DNA of 64,000 bases from DASRIA01 sp963768885 (GCA_963768885.1 CAVYJN010000006.1:124001-188000), one strand, 5' to 3'; shown: positions 17,257 through 26,753, numbered from the stretch's first letter. A program made the numbers and translations. Notes: generated by a model not told the origin, from the letters alone.

Positions 17257-18287
17257 CGTCCTGCGCGAGGCGGCGGCGGACCTCCGCCTCGGAGTAGGGC
17301 GCGACGAGCGCGCGCGCCCGCTCGAGGTACTCGGCGCGGGCCGCGGCCGGCATCTCGAGCGCCGCCCGCAGCGCCGTGCGCAGCGCCTCCGGGCTGTCGT
17401 CGCGCGCGACGAGGGCCGGCTCGAGGGCGCGCGCGATCCCGAGCGCCGGGTAGGGGCCCGGCGAGGGCGCCGTCACGAGCGGGGTCCCGCTCGCGAGCGC
17501 CTCGAGCTGCGCGATCCCGTAGTCCTCGAAGCGCGAGGCCGAGAGGTATGCCTCGGCGCGGCGCAGCAGCTCGGCGTGGCGCGCGGAGTCGAGGTGGCCG
17601 GCCCATTCGATCGCCGCCGGGTCGGGTACGTCGCGTGCCCGCAGGAAGGCCCGGCCGGCCTGCGCCTCGATCCCGGTCACGACCAGGCGCCGGCCGGGAG
17701 GCGGAGCGGCGCTCCAGGCCCGCGCGATCGTGTCGAGCCCCTTCTTCTCGGGGTTGCCGGCGTAGCAGAGCACGATCGGCTCCCGCGTGGGCGGGACCGT
17801 GTCCGGGATCTCGATCGGGAACGGGAGGCTGCACTACCGGGCGGCCCCCCGGTCCCGCGGGCGGCGCGTCCAGCGCGGCGGGGAGCAGCACGGCGACGCG
17901 TCGCAGCGCCCTGCGCTCGAGCAGGTGCTGGAGCAGGTTCCGCCGGCCCGGCCGGTTCTGGGCCGTGAGCGCGTCGAAGCGCACGCCCGCATTCGCGAGC
18001 CGCGCGCGCGGCTGGAGCATCGCGGACTGCACGCCCGAGAAGAGGATCGCGCGCGGGCTGTGGCGGCGCAGCGCGCGCGTGGTCGCGTGGCGCATGGCCG
18101 CGGCCTCCGCGAGGTCGGTGAGCTGCATCGTGCGCCGCAGGTGGCGCGCGATGCGGAAGTCGCTGCTCGCGACGGCCACCGTCAGCCCGAGGTCGCGGAG
18201 CGCCGAGGCCGCATGCGCGTCCAGCTTCCGCCACCCCGCGGTCGTGCCGGGGGACACGAGCAGCACGTCGACGGGTGATCGCGGCAC
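17234..18287 (-). pseudogene. Family 4 glycosyltransferase interrupted by one frameshift
   Basis: Two minus-strand frames together give one GT4 of about 350 residues. The N-terminal half (start GTG 18287, with TAGCAT 9 bases upstream) reads VDVLLVSPGTTAGWRKLD and TAQNRPGRRNLLQHLLERRAL. The C-terminal half reads PIVLCYAGNPEKKGLDTIARAW and FEDYGIAQLEALASGTPLV, the donor-site block. The shift lies near 17826-17870. Taking out one base restores a continuous frame, because the span is one base over a multiple of three. It could be a real inactivating mutation or a sequence error. The gene is otherwise intact. Confidence 0.78.
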
Positions 18288-18296
18288 GGGCCGAAG

Positions 18297-18302
18297 ATGC
18301 TA
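18297..18302 (-). promoter_or_regulatory. Putative -10 (TAGCAT) of the frameshifted GT4
   Basis: Minus-strand TAGCAT ends 9 bases before GTG 18287. It overlaps the opposing TATTGC at 18301-18306, which ends 7 bases before GTG 18314. This is a compact divergent promoter pair. Confidence 0.35.
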
Positions 18303-18313
18303 TTGCTCCACGG

Positions 18314-19168
18314 GTGCCGGAGGCCTCCGTGATCGTGCCGACGAAGGAACGCGCCGCCTACCTGCGCGTCGCGCTCGAGTCCCTCGCGGCCCAGGACCTC
18401 GAGCCGGGCTCCTACGAGGTCGTGGTCGTGGACGACGGGCCGTCGGCGGAGACGCGCGCGGTCACGGAGGAGGTCGCCGGCCGCGCGGCCGCCCCGATCC
18501 GGTACGTCGAGCGCGCCGGCGTTCCGGGCCTCAACTCCGCCCGCAACACCGGGGTGGAGGCAAGCGCGGCGCCGTTCGTCGTGTTCGTCGACGACGACGT
18601 CGACGCGCCCGCCGGCTGGCTGCGCGAGCTGCTCGCCGGTCGCCGGCGCCATCCCGGCGCGCAGGTGCTGGGCGGCCCGATCGAGCTGCGGCTGGAGGGG
18701 TTCCGGCTGCCGATGTGCGGCCGCGAGGACCCGCCGATCACGACGCTCTACGCGGGCCCCGAGGACCGCGAGATCGAGGTCGTCTGGGGAGCGAACATGG
18801 GCGCGGACCGCAGCGCCTTCGAGCTCGCCGGCATGTTCGACCCGGGCGTCCCCTACGGCTTCGACGAGGACATGTGGGAGCGCCGCCTGCGCGAGCGCGG
18901 CGGCCACGTGATGTACGTGGCGCGCGCCGGGCTCGTGCATCGCCGCGACGCGCGGGACTCGCGCCTCGGGCCGCTGATGCGCGCGGCCTACCGGCGCGGA
19001 CGCAGCCTGCGCGCCTACGTCGAGCACCGCGGCGAGGCGCCCTCCGCGCTGCGCGAGCTGCGCGTGCTCGCGGGGTGCGTGTGGCACATCTTCCGGCGCC
19101 GCTGCGCGAACGGCCTGCTGCTGACCGCGCACTCCGCCGGGCGGATGCGCGAGCTGCTCGCGCGATGA
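18314..19168 (+). CDS. Family 2 glycosyltransferase
   Basis: This 284-residue GT2 begins at GTG 18314, chosen because TATTGC precedes it at 7 bases and because the fold starts at once with ASVIVPTKERAAYL. The GTG at 18275 would overlap the divergent gene. VVVVDDGPSAET, FVDDDVDAPAGW (DxD) and VVWGANMGADR are visible, with the late GFDEDMWERRLRERG acceptor/base block. Its stop overlaps the ATG of the next gene (ATGA). It belongs to the polysaccharide locus. Confidence 0.85.
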   Translation: MPEASVIVPTKERAAYLRVALESLAAQDLEPGSYEVVVVDDGPSAETRAVTEEVAGRAAAPIRYVERAGVPGLNSARNTGVEASAAPFVVFVDDDVDAPAGWLRELLAGRRRHPGAQVLGGPIELRLEGFRLPMCGREDPPITTLYAGPEDREIEVVWGANMGADRSAFELAGMFDPGVPYGFDEDMWERRLRERGGHVMYVARAGLVHRRDARDSRLGPLMRAAYRRGRSLRAYVEHRGEAPSALRELRVLAGCVWHIFRRRCANGLLLTAHSAGRMRELLAR

Positions 19169-20079
19169 GCGGCGCCGGCGCGGAGGCGTTCGACGCCGAG
19201 CGCGTCCTCTCGGGGCAGAGCGGGATCGTCGAGGGCCCGCGCCGGCGCGCCCGCGCATGGGCGGCCGACCTCGCCGACGACGCGGTCGCCTGGGCCACCC
19301 TCGCTCCGCTGCGGGTACGCCGCGCCGCGCGGCGGCTGCCGCCGCGGGACGTGCTCGTGCTCGGCATCTACACGGCCGACGGCGCGGCCGCGATGGCGCG
19401 GGCGGTCGCGATCCTCCGGGAGTCGCCGCACCGCGTGAGCTTCGCGCTCGGCGCGCTCGGCGCGCGCGATCCGGCGCTCGCCCCGGAAACGGCGCTGGAC
19501 GGCCTCGAGGGGGCGGGGAAGTTCGAGAACCTCAACCGGCTGCTGGCGGTCGCTCCCGCGACCGGCGACTGGACCCTCGTCGTCGACGACGACGTCGCGA
19601 TGCCGGGCGGCTTCCTCGGGGGCTTCCTCGCGTGCGCCGAGCGGTTCGGCCTGCAGCTCGCCCAGCCCGCCCATCGGCACGCGAGCCATGCCGCGTGGCC
19701 GGTGACCCGGCGCGCGCGCGGGACTCTCGCGCGGCGCACGCGCCTCGTCGAGATCGGACCGGTCACGGCGTTCCACTCCTCGCTGGCAGGCGAGCTGCTG
19801 CCGTTCCCGCCGCTGCGGATGGGGTGGGGCCTCGACGCCCACTGGGGCGGCCTCGCCGCGCAGCGCGGCTGGCGCCTCGGGGTCGTGGACGCGACGCCCG
19901 TCCGCCACCACTCCCGCCGCCCCGCATCGAACTACGATCGCAGCGCGGCAATCGCGGAATTAGCGGATTTCCTGCCCGGCCGGCCCTACGTGGACCGCAG
20001 CGCGGCCGCGGAGGTCCTGGAGCGCTTCCGCTCCCTCCGGGGCGGCGGCAGCCGCCGGTCCAACGCCTCCCATCGCTAG
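19165..20079 (+). CDS. GT2-like protein of uncertain function
   Basis: This 304-residue protein is coupled to the preceding GT2. The central part has features of a GT-A fold: VLGIYTADGAAAMARAVAIL, KFENLNRLLA, then TLVVDDDVAMPGGF with a DDD metal-site candidate, and later MGWGLDAHWGGLAAQRGWRLG. The usual N-terminal VxxPxxN start is replaced by a 60-residue polar lead. It may be a divergent glycosyltransferase acting on the same glycan. I do not recognise the family, and non-enzymatic roles cannot be excluded. Confidence 0.65.
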   Translation: MSGAGAEAFDAERVLSGQSGIVEGPRRRARAWAADLADDAVAWATLAPLRVRRAARRLPPRDVLVLGIYTADGAAAMARAVAILRESPHRVSFALGALGARDPALAPETALDGLEGAGKFENLNRLLAVAPATGDWTLVVDDDVAMPGGFLGGFLACAERFGLQLAQPAHRHASHAAWPVTRRARGTLARRTRLVEIGPVTAFHSSLAGELLPFPPLRMGWGLDAHWGGLAAQRGWRLGVVDATPVRHHSRRPASNYDRSAAIAELADFLPGRPYVDRSAAAEVLERFRSLRGGGSRRSNASHR

Positions 20080-20164
20080 GCTTCCGCCCTGCCGCCCCGC
20101 ACCTCGAGCCGCCTGCGCGGGTTGGTAAACAGTGCGACGCCTTCCGGCGTCCCGGTCAAACGCG

Positions 20165-20770
20165 ATGCCCGCCGCGCGAACAACCCAGGTCGCTCTTGCC
20201 GCGCTCCTCGCCGCCCTGCTGGGCCTGGCGACGGCTGCGCCTGCGCCCGCCAGCCCGGCGAGCGTGATCCGCGACTGCAGCGAGGACGGCATCCTGAACG
20301 GCAGCTACTCCCAGTCCGAGCTCGACGGGGCGCTCGAGCAGCTTCCCTCGGACCTCGACGAGTACACCGACTGCCGCTCCGTGATCCGCCGCGCCCAGCT
20401 CAAGTCCGCGGGGGACAAGCGCCGGCCCAAGCGCGCCCCCTCCACCGCGGACCAGGTCGACGCGGCCGCTCCGCCCACCGGCCGGGAGCAGCAGCAGATC
20501 GCCAAGGCCGCGGGCTCGGGCGCGTCGGTGCGGATCGGCGGCGCCGGGGTTCGCCCGGGCGAGCGCGCCAGGCCCTTCGACTCCGCCGGCTTCGGCACGG
20601 ACCTGCCGCCGTTCGTGCTGATCGTGCTGCTCGCCCTCGCAGGGCTCTCGCTCAGCGGCCTCGCGGTCGCGGGCAGGCGCCGCTGGGGCTCTGCCGGCGC
20701 GGGCGCCGGCGGCCCGCTGGCGCGCATCGGCGAGGGGGTGAGGCGTGGAATCTCACGCTTCCGCCGCTAG
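20165..20770 (+). CDS. Secreted/membrane-anchored protein, unknown function
   Basis: About 201 residues. A signal peptide (VALAALLAALLGLATAAPAPA) is followed by a conserved-looking mature start VIRDCSEDGILNGSYSQSEL, which has one cysteine, with a second in EYTDCRSVIRRAQ. A disordered Ala/Gly/Pro linker, one transmembrane helix (LPPFVLIVLLALAGLSLSGL) and an arginine-rich tail complete it. The N-terminus is thus outside and the tail inside. ATG 20165 was chosen for the signal peptide; GTG 20132 is the alternative. Its end overlaps the ligase gene by 26 bases, so the two probably work together at the envelope. Confidence 0.7.
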   Translation: MPAARTTQVALAALLAALLGLATAAPAPASPASVIRDCSEDGILNGSYSQSELDGALEQLPSDLDEYTDCRSVIRRAQLKSAGDKRRPKRAPSTADQVDAAAPPTGREQQQIAKAAGSGASVRIGGAGVRPGERARPFDSAGFGTDLPPFVLIVLLALAGLSLSGLAVAGRRRWGSAGAGAGGPLARIGEGVRRGISRFRR

Positions 20771-22904
20771 GAGCCCCGAGGTCGGGGCGTCCTCGCTGGC
20801 ATCGGCCGACGCGGCGCGCGGGCTGCGCTGGGACTCCGGGCTCGCGATCTGCGTGACGCTCGCGGCCGCCCTCGCGGCGATCGCGTTCGTCGGCAACGGC
20901 GGCCTCCAGCTCGGCTCCTCCACGCTGGTCGAGATCGGCGTGATCGTCGCGGTCGGCGTGCTGGTCGCGGCCGCGATCCTCTGGAGCGCCGCGGACGCGC
21001 CGCTCTACGGGGGCGGCGCGCTCACGGCGATCGTCGCGCTGGCGGCCCTCACGGCGCTCTCGATCCTGTGGTCGCTGCACCCGGCGGACTCCTGGATCGA
21101 GACCAACCGCACGCTCGCCTACCTGGCCGCCTTCGCGGGCGGCATCGCGGCGGTGCGCCTCTTCCCCCGGCGCTGGGACGCCGTGCTCTACGGGGTGCTG
21201 ACCGCGCTCGCGGTCGTCTGCCTCTACGGACTGGCGACCAAGGTGGTCCCGGGCTGGCTTGCCGAGGACGAGATCTATGCGCGCCTGCGCGAGCCCTACG
21301 GGTACTGGAACGCGGTCGGCGTCACGGCGGCGATGGCGATCCCGATCTGCCTGTGGCTCGGCACGCGTGACGGGCCGCCGCTGCGCAAGGCGCTCGCCTA
21401 CCCCTTGCTCGGGGTCCTCGTCGTCACGATGCTGCTGAGCTTCTCGCGCGGCAGCATCATCGCCGCGGCCGTCGGGGTCGCCCTGTGGATCGCGCTCGTG
21501 CCGCGCCGCCTCGCCTCGCTGGCCGTGCTGCTGCCCGGGGTCCTGGGCGCCGCGCTGGTCACGGCCTGGGCGTTCGGGCAGAGCGCGCTGACCGACGACC
21601 GCGTGGCGCTCGCCGAGCGCGAGGACTCGGGCATCGTGTTCGGCCTGATCCTCGTCGCGATGGCGGGACTGCTCTTCGCCGCGGGCCTGCTGATCGAGCG
21701 CCGCGCCCGCGCAAAGCCGCTCTCCGAGCACACGCGCCGGCGGCTCGGCAAGGTCGCGATCGGGTCGCTCGCCGCGGTGCCGCTGGTGGTGCTGGTCGCG
21801 CTCGCCTTCAGCGACCGCGGGATCGGCGGCACCGTCTCGGACCGCTGGGACGACCTCACGAGCGCGGAGCAGACGCCCCAGAACGACCCGGGGCGGCTGA
21901 TCGAGACCGGGAACGTGCGCACGATCTACTGGGCCCGCGCGATCGACGTCTGGCGCGAGCACGAGGTCGCGGGCGCGGGCGCGGGATCGTTCGCGCAGGC
22001 GCAGCTGCGCTTCCGCGACGAGACCACGCAGGGCCGCCACGCGCACGGATATCTGCACCAGACGCTCGCCGACCTCGGTCTGCTCGGACTCGCGATCAGC
22101 CTCGCCGCGCTCGTCGGCTGGCTGCTCGCGACCCGCACGACGCTGGGGCTGTCGCGTAGCCGCTTCTCCGAGCCCTGGAGCGCCGAGCGCACCGGGCTGC
22201 TCGCGCTCGCGCTGGTCGCCGTCGTGTTCGGCGCGCACTCCGCGCTCGACTGGACCTGGTTCGTTCCCGCGGTCGCGGTGACCGGTCTCTTCTGCGCCGG
22301 CTGGGTCGCCGGCCGGGGGCCGCTGCCGGTACGCGAGGAGCAGGGCGCCGAGCCGGCGGCCACGCCGCCCCGCCGGCGGATCGCCGGCCCCCGGCTCGTG
22401 GCGGCGCTCGCGGTGCTCGCGCTCGCCGCGTGCTCTGCGATCGCGGTCGGGCAGCCGTGGCGCGCCGACCACGAGGGCGACGAGGCGCTGAAGCTGCTCG
22501 AGCGCGGCGACCTCGCGGGCGCCCGCGCGGCGGCCGATCGCGCGGCCGACATCAACCCGCTGTCCGCCGAGCCCTACTTCGAGCGCGCCGCGATCGAGGA
22601 CGCTGCCGGCAACGAGCGCAAGGCCGCGCTCGCCCTCCAGGACGCCGTGCGCCTCGAGCCGGCGAGCCCGGAGGCGTGGCGGCGGCTCGGCGAGTACTAC
22701 TCGGTCGACCTCGACGACCCGGCCCGCGCGGTGCCGATCCTGCGCGGAGCCGTGTACCTGGACCCGGCCTCGCCGCTCAACCGCAGCGCGTATCTCGTGG
22801 CACTGCGCGCGCAGGCCGCCCACGCCGCGCAGCGCGCGGCGGCCGAGCGGGCGGCCCGCAAGCGCCGCGCCGCCGCGCGCAAGGCCGCCCGTCAGGCTCC
22901 CTGA
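20745..22904 (+). CDS. O-antigen ligase/polymerase family protein with TPR tail
   Basis: This 719-residue protein has about 12 transmembrane segments spread over residues 30-560, with LLSFSRGSIIAAAVG and the periplasmic HAHGYLHQTLADLGLLG, the conserved Wzy/WaaL-type loop. The last 150 residues hold two or three tetratricopeptide-like helical repeats (ALKLLERGDLAGARAAADRA, AEPYFERAAIEDAAGNERKA) and an Arg/Ala-rich end. In a Wzx-containing locus it is the candidate polymerase or ligase that joins repeats or attaches glycan to the cell wall. GTG 20745 follows GGGTGAGGC. Confidence 0.85.
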   Translation: MESHASAARSPEVGASSLASADAARGLRWDSGLAICVTLAAALAAIAFVGNGGLQLGSSTLVEIGVIVAVGVLVAAAILWSAADAPLYGGGALTAIVALAALTALSILWSLHPADSWIETNRTLAYLAAFAGGIAAVRLFPRRWDAVLYGVLTALAVVCLYGLATKVVPGWLAEDEIYARLREPYGYWNAVGVTAAMAIPICLWLGTRDGPPLRKALAYPLLGVLVVTMLLSFSRGSIIAAAVGVALWIALVPRRLASLAVLLPGVLGAALVTAWAFGQSALTDDRVALAEREDSGIVFGLILVAMAGLLFAAGLLIERRARAKPLSEHTRRRLGKVAIGSLAAVPLVVLVALAFSDRGIGGTVSDRWDDLTSAEQTPQNDPGRLIETGNVRTIYWARAIDVWREHEVAGAGAGSFAQAQLRFRDETTQGRHAHGYLHQTLADLGLLGLAISLAALVGWLLATRTTLGLSRSRFSEPWSAERTGLLALALVAVVFGAHSALDWTWFVPAVAVTGLFCAGWVAGRGPLPVREEQGAEPAATPPRRRIAGPRLVAALAVLALAACSAIAVGQPWRADHEGDEALKLLERGDLAGARAAADRAADINPLSAEPYFERAAIEDAAGNERKAALALQDAVRLEPASPEAWRRLGEYYSVDLDDPARAVPILRGAVYLDPASPLNRSAYLVALRAQAAHAAQRAAAERAARKRRAAARKAARQAP

Positions 22905-23537
22905 CTAGGCTCGCCGCGCGGTCGCGAGGAGCGTCTCGCGCATCAGCGGTGGCCCGCCCAGTGCCCGGACCTCGACGTGCTCGAAGCCGAAGTCGCGCAG
23001 CAGCGACCGCAGCGACGCGGCCGTGTAGAAGCGCAGCACCGGCTCGAGCGGGTCGAAGTGGCGCTCGAAGGACGTGAGCGCGGTCCACGTGTTGCGCAGT
23101 CGCCCGTGGAAGGGCACCGTGATCAGCAGCAGCCCTTCCCCGGCCAGGACGCGCCGCGCCTCGGACAGCAGCGATTGGGTGTCGGCCACATGCTCCAGCA
23201 CGTGGACGCAGGTGACGACGTCGAAGCCGGAGTCGGGGAGCGGCAGGCTCCCGTCATCGGCGGGAGCGACCCAGCGCAGCGCGGGATGTGCGGCCCTCGC
23301 GCGCTCGCGCGCGGCGGGGGAGGGGTCGAGGCCGGTGACGTCGGCGCCGAGCGCCGCGATCCGCGCGGCAAGCCTCCCGTCGCCGCTGCCGATGTCGAGC
23401 ACACGCGCCTCCCCCTGCCCGGCATCGCGCAGCCGCGTCTCGAGCACGCGCAGGACGCGGTCGTGCACCGCGGCGTCGTGCCCGCAATGGGCCGGCAGCT
23501 GCTGCCAGATCTCGTCGTGGACGTTCGAGACGATCAG
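22905..23537 (-). CDS. Class I SAM-dependent methyltransferase
   Basis: About 210 residues form one Rossmann methyltransferase domain: VLDIGSGDGRLAARIAALGADVTGLD (motif I and acidic loop), DSGFDVVTCVHVLEHVAD (motif II region) and LAGEGLLLITVPFHGR. There is no ATG, GTG or TTG at the domain start. The best-placed codon is CTG 23537, which overlaps the TGA of the upstream sugar transferase (CTGA), copying the GTGA overlaps elsewhere. GTG 23468 would remove about 23 residues. It probably modifies a sugar of the same polysaccharide. Confidence 0.75.
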   Translation of the reverse strand: MIVSNVHDEIWQQLPAHCGHDAAVHDRVLRVLETRLRDAGQGEARVLDIGSGDGRLAARIAALGADVTGLDPSPAARERARAAHPALRWVAPADDGSLPLPDSGFDVVTCVHVLEHVADTQSLLSEARRVLAGEGLLLITVPFHGRLRNTWTALTSFERHFDPLEPVLRFYTAASLRSLLRDFGFEHVEVRALGGPPLMRETLLATARRA

Positions 23538-25119
23538 AAGGCGCCGCGGCGGCGGACCACCGCGGGGATCGTCTTCAGCAGGATGGAGAGGTCGAGGAAC
23601 ACGCTCCACCGCTCCAGGTAGAGGAAGTCGAGGCGCACGAGCTCGTCGAAGTCGAGCTCGGCGCGGCCGGAGACCTGCCAGAGGCCGGTGATGCCCGGCA
23701 GCACGAGGTAGCGCTTGCGGTGCCATTCCTCGAGGCGGCTGTAGTCGCGCAGCGGCAGCGGGCGGGGGCCGACCATCGACATCTCGCCGCGCAGGACGTT
23801 CACGAGCTGGGGCAGCTCGTCGAGGCTGAAGCGCCGCAGGAGGTGCCCGACTGCGGTCACGCGCGGGTCGCGGCGGATCTTGAAGAGCGCGCCGCTTGCC
23901 TCGTTGAGCGACTCGACCTCCTCCTGGCGCTGCTCGGCGTCGGTGTGCATCGTCCGGAACTTCAGGCAGTCGAACGGCACGCCCCCGATGCCGGGGCGCC
24001 GGCTGCGGAACAGGGCCGGGCCCGGGGAGGTCGCCTTGATCGCGACGGCGATGCCGAGCAAGCAGCGGCGAGAGGACCACGAGGCTGAGGCTCGCGACGA
24101 CCAGGTCGAAGCTCCGCTTGAGCACGAAGTCGACGCCCTCGAAGACCGGCGGCTTCAGCTCGAACAGGGGCACCGACTGCCCGGGCACCAGCTCGTGGCG
24201 GTGGGTCATGATCTCCATCGTGGTGGGCGCGATGCGCACGGCCACGCGCATCGCGTGGCAGCGGTCGACCAGCTCGATCGCCTCCTCCTGGGGGAAGTCC
24301 GGGTCGGCGATCACGACCTCCTGCACGCGATGCTCCTGGAGCAGCGCGGGCAGCTGGTCGAGCGTGCCGAGGTTGCGCAGGCCGTTGTCGGGCTTCGGCG
24401 TGAGCGAGATGTAGCCGACGGGCTCGTAGCGGGTGCCGGAGCGATCGTCCGCGAGCGCGTGCGCGACCGCGTCGATCTGGTCTCCCGAGCCGACGAGGAT
24501 CGCGCGGCGCCGGCGCCCGAGCGGCGGAGAGCATCAGCGCGGTCATGCGCTCGTAGCCCCAGCGCAGCGTGCTGACCCAGATCAGGCCGAAGAACAGGCC
24601 GCCGTAGAAGATGTAGTACGAGCTGAAGTCGAGCCCGTTCACGAGCGCGAACGCGAGCGACGCGAAGGCCGCGAGGAACAGGCCCGCCACGATCGCGGCG
24701 AAGCCGGGCCGCGCCTCCCTGCGGCTGTAGAGGCCGCTGCGCGAGAACATCAGCGCGGTCACGAGGAACACGAACGGGACGTAGTCCTGCGTCGTGTGCC
24801 ACACGTCGGCCGCCGACGAGCCGTCGCGCACGAGCGCCTTCAGGCCGAGCGCGGTGAAGATCGCGCCCGTCACGGCGATCAGGTCGAGCGCCAGCAGCGA
24901 GAGGATCCGCAGCCCGCGCTCGAGCGCGCGTGCGTGGATCAGGGCGGAGATCAGGCTCGGGCGGCGGGCACGCACGTCGCGGCGCACCTCGGCGTGCTCG
25001 ACGTTCGCCGGGATCGTCCCGGCGACCGCCAGGGGCGCGTCGCGACGGGGGAACCGTGCCGCGCGCTCCGCGTCGGGGGGCGCGGGGCGGGTGTCGGTGC
25101 GCGTGGCTGGCTCAGTCAT
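23534..25119 (-). pseudogene. Polyprenyl glycosylphosphotransferase (WbaP/WcaJ-like) with two frameshifts
   Basis: Three successive minus-strand frames make one protein of about 527 residues. Part 1 holds four or five membrane helices. Part 2 is a Rossmann-like domain (RRRAILVGSGDQIDAVAHAL to QEVVIADPDF). Part 3 is the catalytic sugar transferase with SPGPALFRSRRPGIGG, FDCLKFRTMHTD and DELPQLVNVLRGEMSMVGPR. Dropping one base at 24520 gives LSAAGRRRRAILVGSG, and dropping one at 24060-24061 gives LSPLLLGIAVAIK, both the expected family text. The enzyme would start glycan synthesis by loading a sugar-1-phosphate onto undecaprenyl phosphate. As given, it is split. Confidence 0.85.
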
Positions 25120-25219
25120 GGGCGGGGGTGGGGGTCTCGTCTGTTGAGAACACGACCCGGGTGCCGGGGTAGCGGGAGTGCGACATCCTCTCGTTCACGG
25201 CGGATCCGTCCGCACCCAT
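25112..25219 (-). CDS. Possible 35-codon leader peptide before the sugar transferase
   Basis: An ATG at 25219 opens a 35-codon frame that ends with TGA 8 bases inside the sugar transferase start region. It would be translated first on a transcript from the promoter proposed at 25264-25291. It may be a leader peptide. Alternatively its second half (from an internal ATG) could be a true N-terminal extension of the transferase lost by another one-base shift. No clear ribosome site is seen. Confidence 0.25.
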   Translation of the reverse strand: MGADGSAVNERMSHSRYPGTRVVFSTDETPTPAHD

Positions 25220-25263
25220 AACCGGGCACCCGAGGGGAGGTTTCCCGGCATCTCGACCCCGCA

Positions 25264-25291
25264 AAACTACCACCCACCCCCTTGGCGGCAA
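25264..25291 (-). promoter_or_regulatory. Putative promoter of the sugar transferase, with long leader
   Basis: Minus-strand TTGCCG (25291-25286), a 16-base spacer and TAGTTT (25269-25264) form a sigma-70-like pair. Transcription from here would make a leader of about 135-140 bases containing GC-rich inverted repeats (CCGGG at 25222-25226 with CCCGG at 25244-25248, and GCGGA/TCCGC at 25200-25213). The leader may control expression. Confidence 0.35.
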
Positions 25292-25355
25292 TCGTGGAAA
25301 CCCGCGGATCGGCAGAATCCAGCCGCCCGCCCCGGCGTCCGGGCCGGAAAACGGC

Positions 25356-25373
25356 TCCCCAATCGGGGATTTT
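25356..25373 (+). terminator. Terminator-like hairpin in the leader of the DUF6457 gene
   Basis: TCCCC (25356-25360), loop AATC and GGGGA (25365-25369) form a 5-bp stem followed directly by TTTT. It lies 43 bases before ATG 25416 and points the same way, so it could be an attenuator or end readthrough from upstream. The stem is short. Confidence 0.35.
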
Positions 25374-25415
25374 CGGCATTAGCTGGGGTTTTACGACGAA
25401 AGAGGAGGTGCCGCG

Positions 25416-25624
25416 ATGACGGCCGCCGAGTGGATTCGAACATTCGCCGAGGAGATCGGCTGCGACCCGCCCGACCAGGGGCTGATGGACGAGATCCTGC
25501 GCCTGGCCTCGGTCGCCGCGCACGCCTCGGAGCGCATGGCGGCCCCGGTCGCGTGCTACCTGGCCGCCACCACGGGCCGCCCGGTGGCGGAGCTGCGGGA
25601 GGTCGCGGAGGGACTGGCCGGCGG

Positions 25625-25628
<4 letters not shown>
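25416..25628 (+). CDS. DUF6457 small protein
   Basis: This 70-residue helical protein starts WIRTFAEEIGCD and has the conserved-looking ASVAAHASERMAAPVACYLAATTGRPV. I recognise it as the DUF6457 domain, often seen as a stand-alone protein or next to molybdopterin-guanine dinucleotide genes in actinobacteria. A strong ribosome site (AGAGGAGG, 7 bases before ATG) contrasts with the leaderless starts common elsewhere here, so this gene has a real 5' leader. It converges on the UXS-like gene with a 4-base overlap. The role is unknown. Confidence 0.72.
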
Positions 25629-26569
<941 letters not shown>

Positions 26570-26716
26570 CAGCTGCCGCTCCTCAGTTCAAGAATCCCGG
26601 AAAAACCCCTTGCCATGCCACTGTAACAACCGACAGGCGCGGGGGCTTGCATTGTGCGCGGCACGGGAGCCGCCCCACAGCCCGCGCCCAGCCTCCGCCT
26701 CCGACCGGCCTTTTTG

Positions 26717-26735
26717 CCGCAGTTTGCGGGTTTTT
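26717..26735 (+). terminator. Terminator/attenuator-like hairpin upstream of the sigma-factor gene
   Basis: CCGCA (26717-26721), loop GTT, TGCGG (26725-26729), then GTTTTT. It has a 5-bp stem with a U-run in the direction of the gene at 26907. Confidence 0.35.
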
Positions 26736-26739
26736 CGGC

Positions 26740-26753
26740 GTTTCCGCGGAAAC
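26740..26753. promoter_or_regulatory. 14-bp perfect palindrome GTTTCCGCGGAAAC
   Basis: Perfect inverted repeat 154 bases before the sigma/anti-sigma gene, in an AT-richer patch than the surroundings. It is an operator candidate with no known regulator assigned. Confidence 0.3.

Noticed and set aside
25120..25415. A known riboswitch class (Moco, c-di-GMP, cobalamin) in the leader region
   Set aside because: Inverted repeats exist, but I could not match the conserved core bases of any class.
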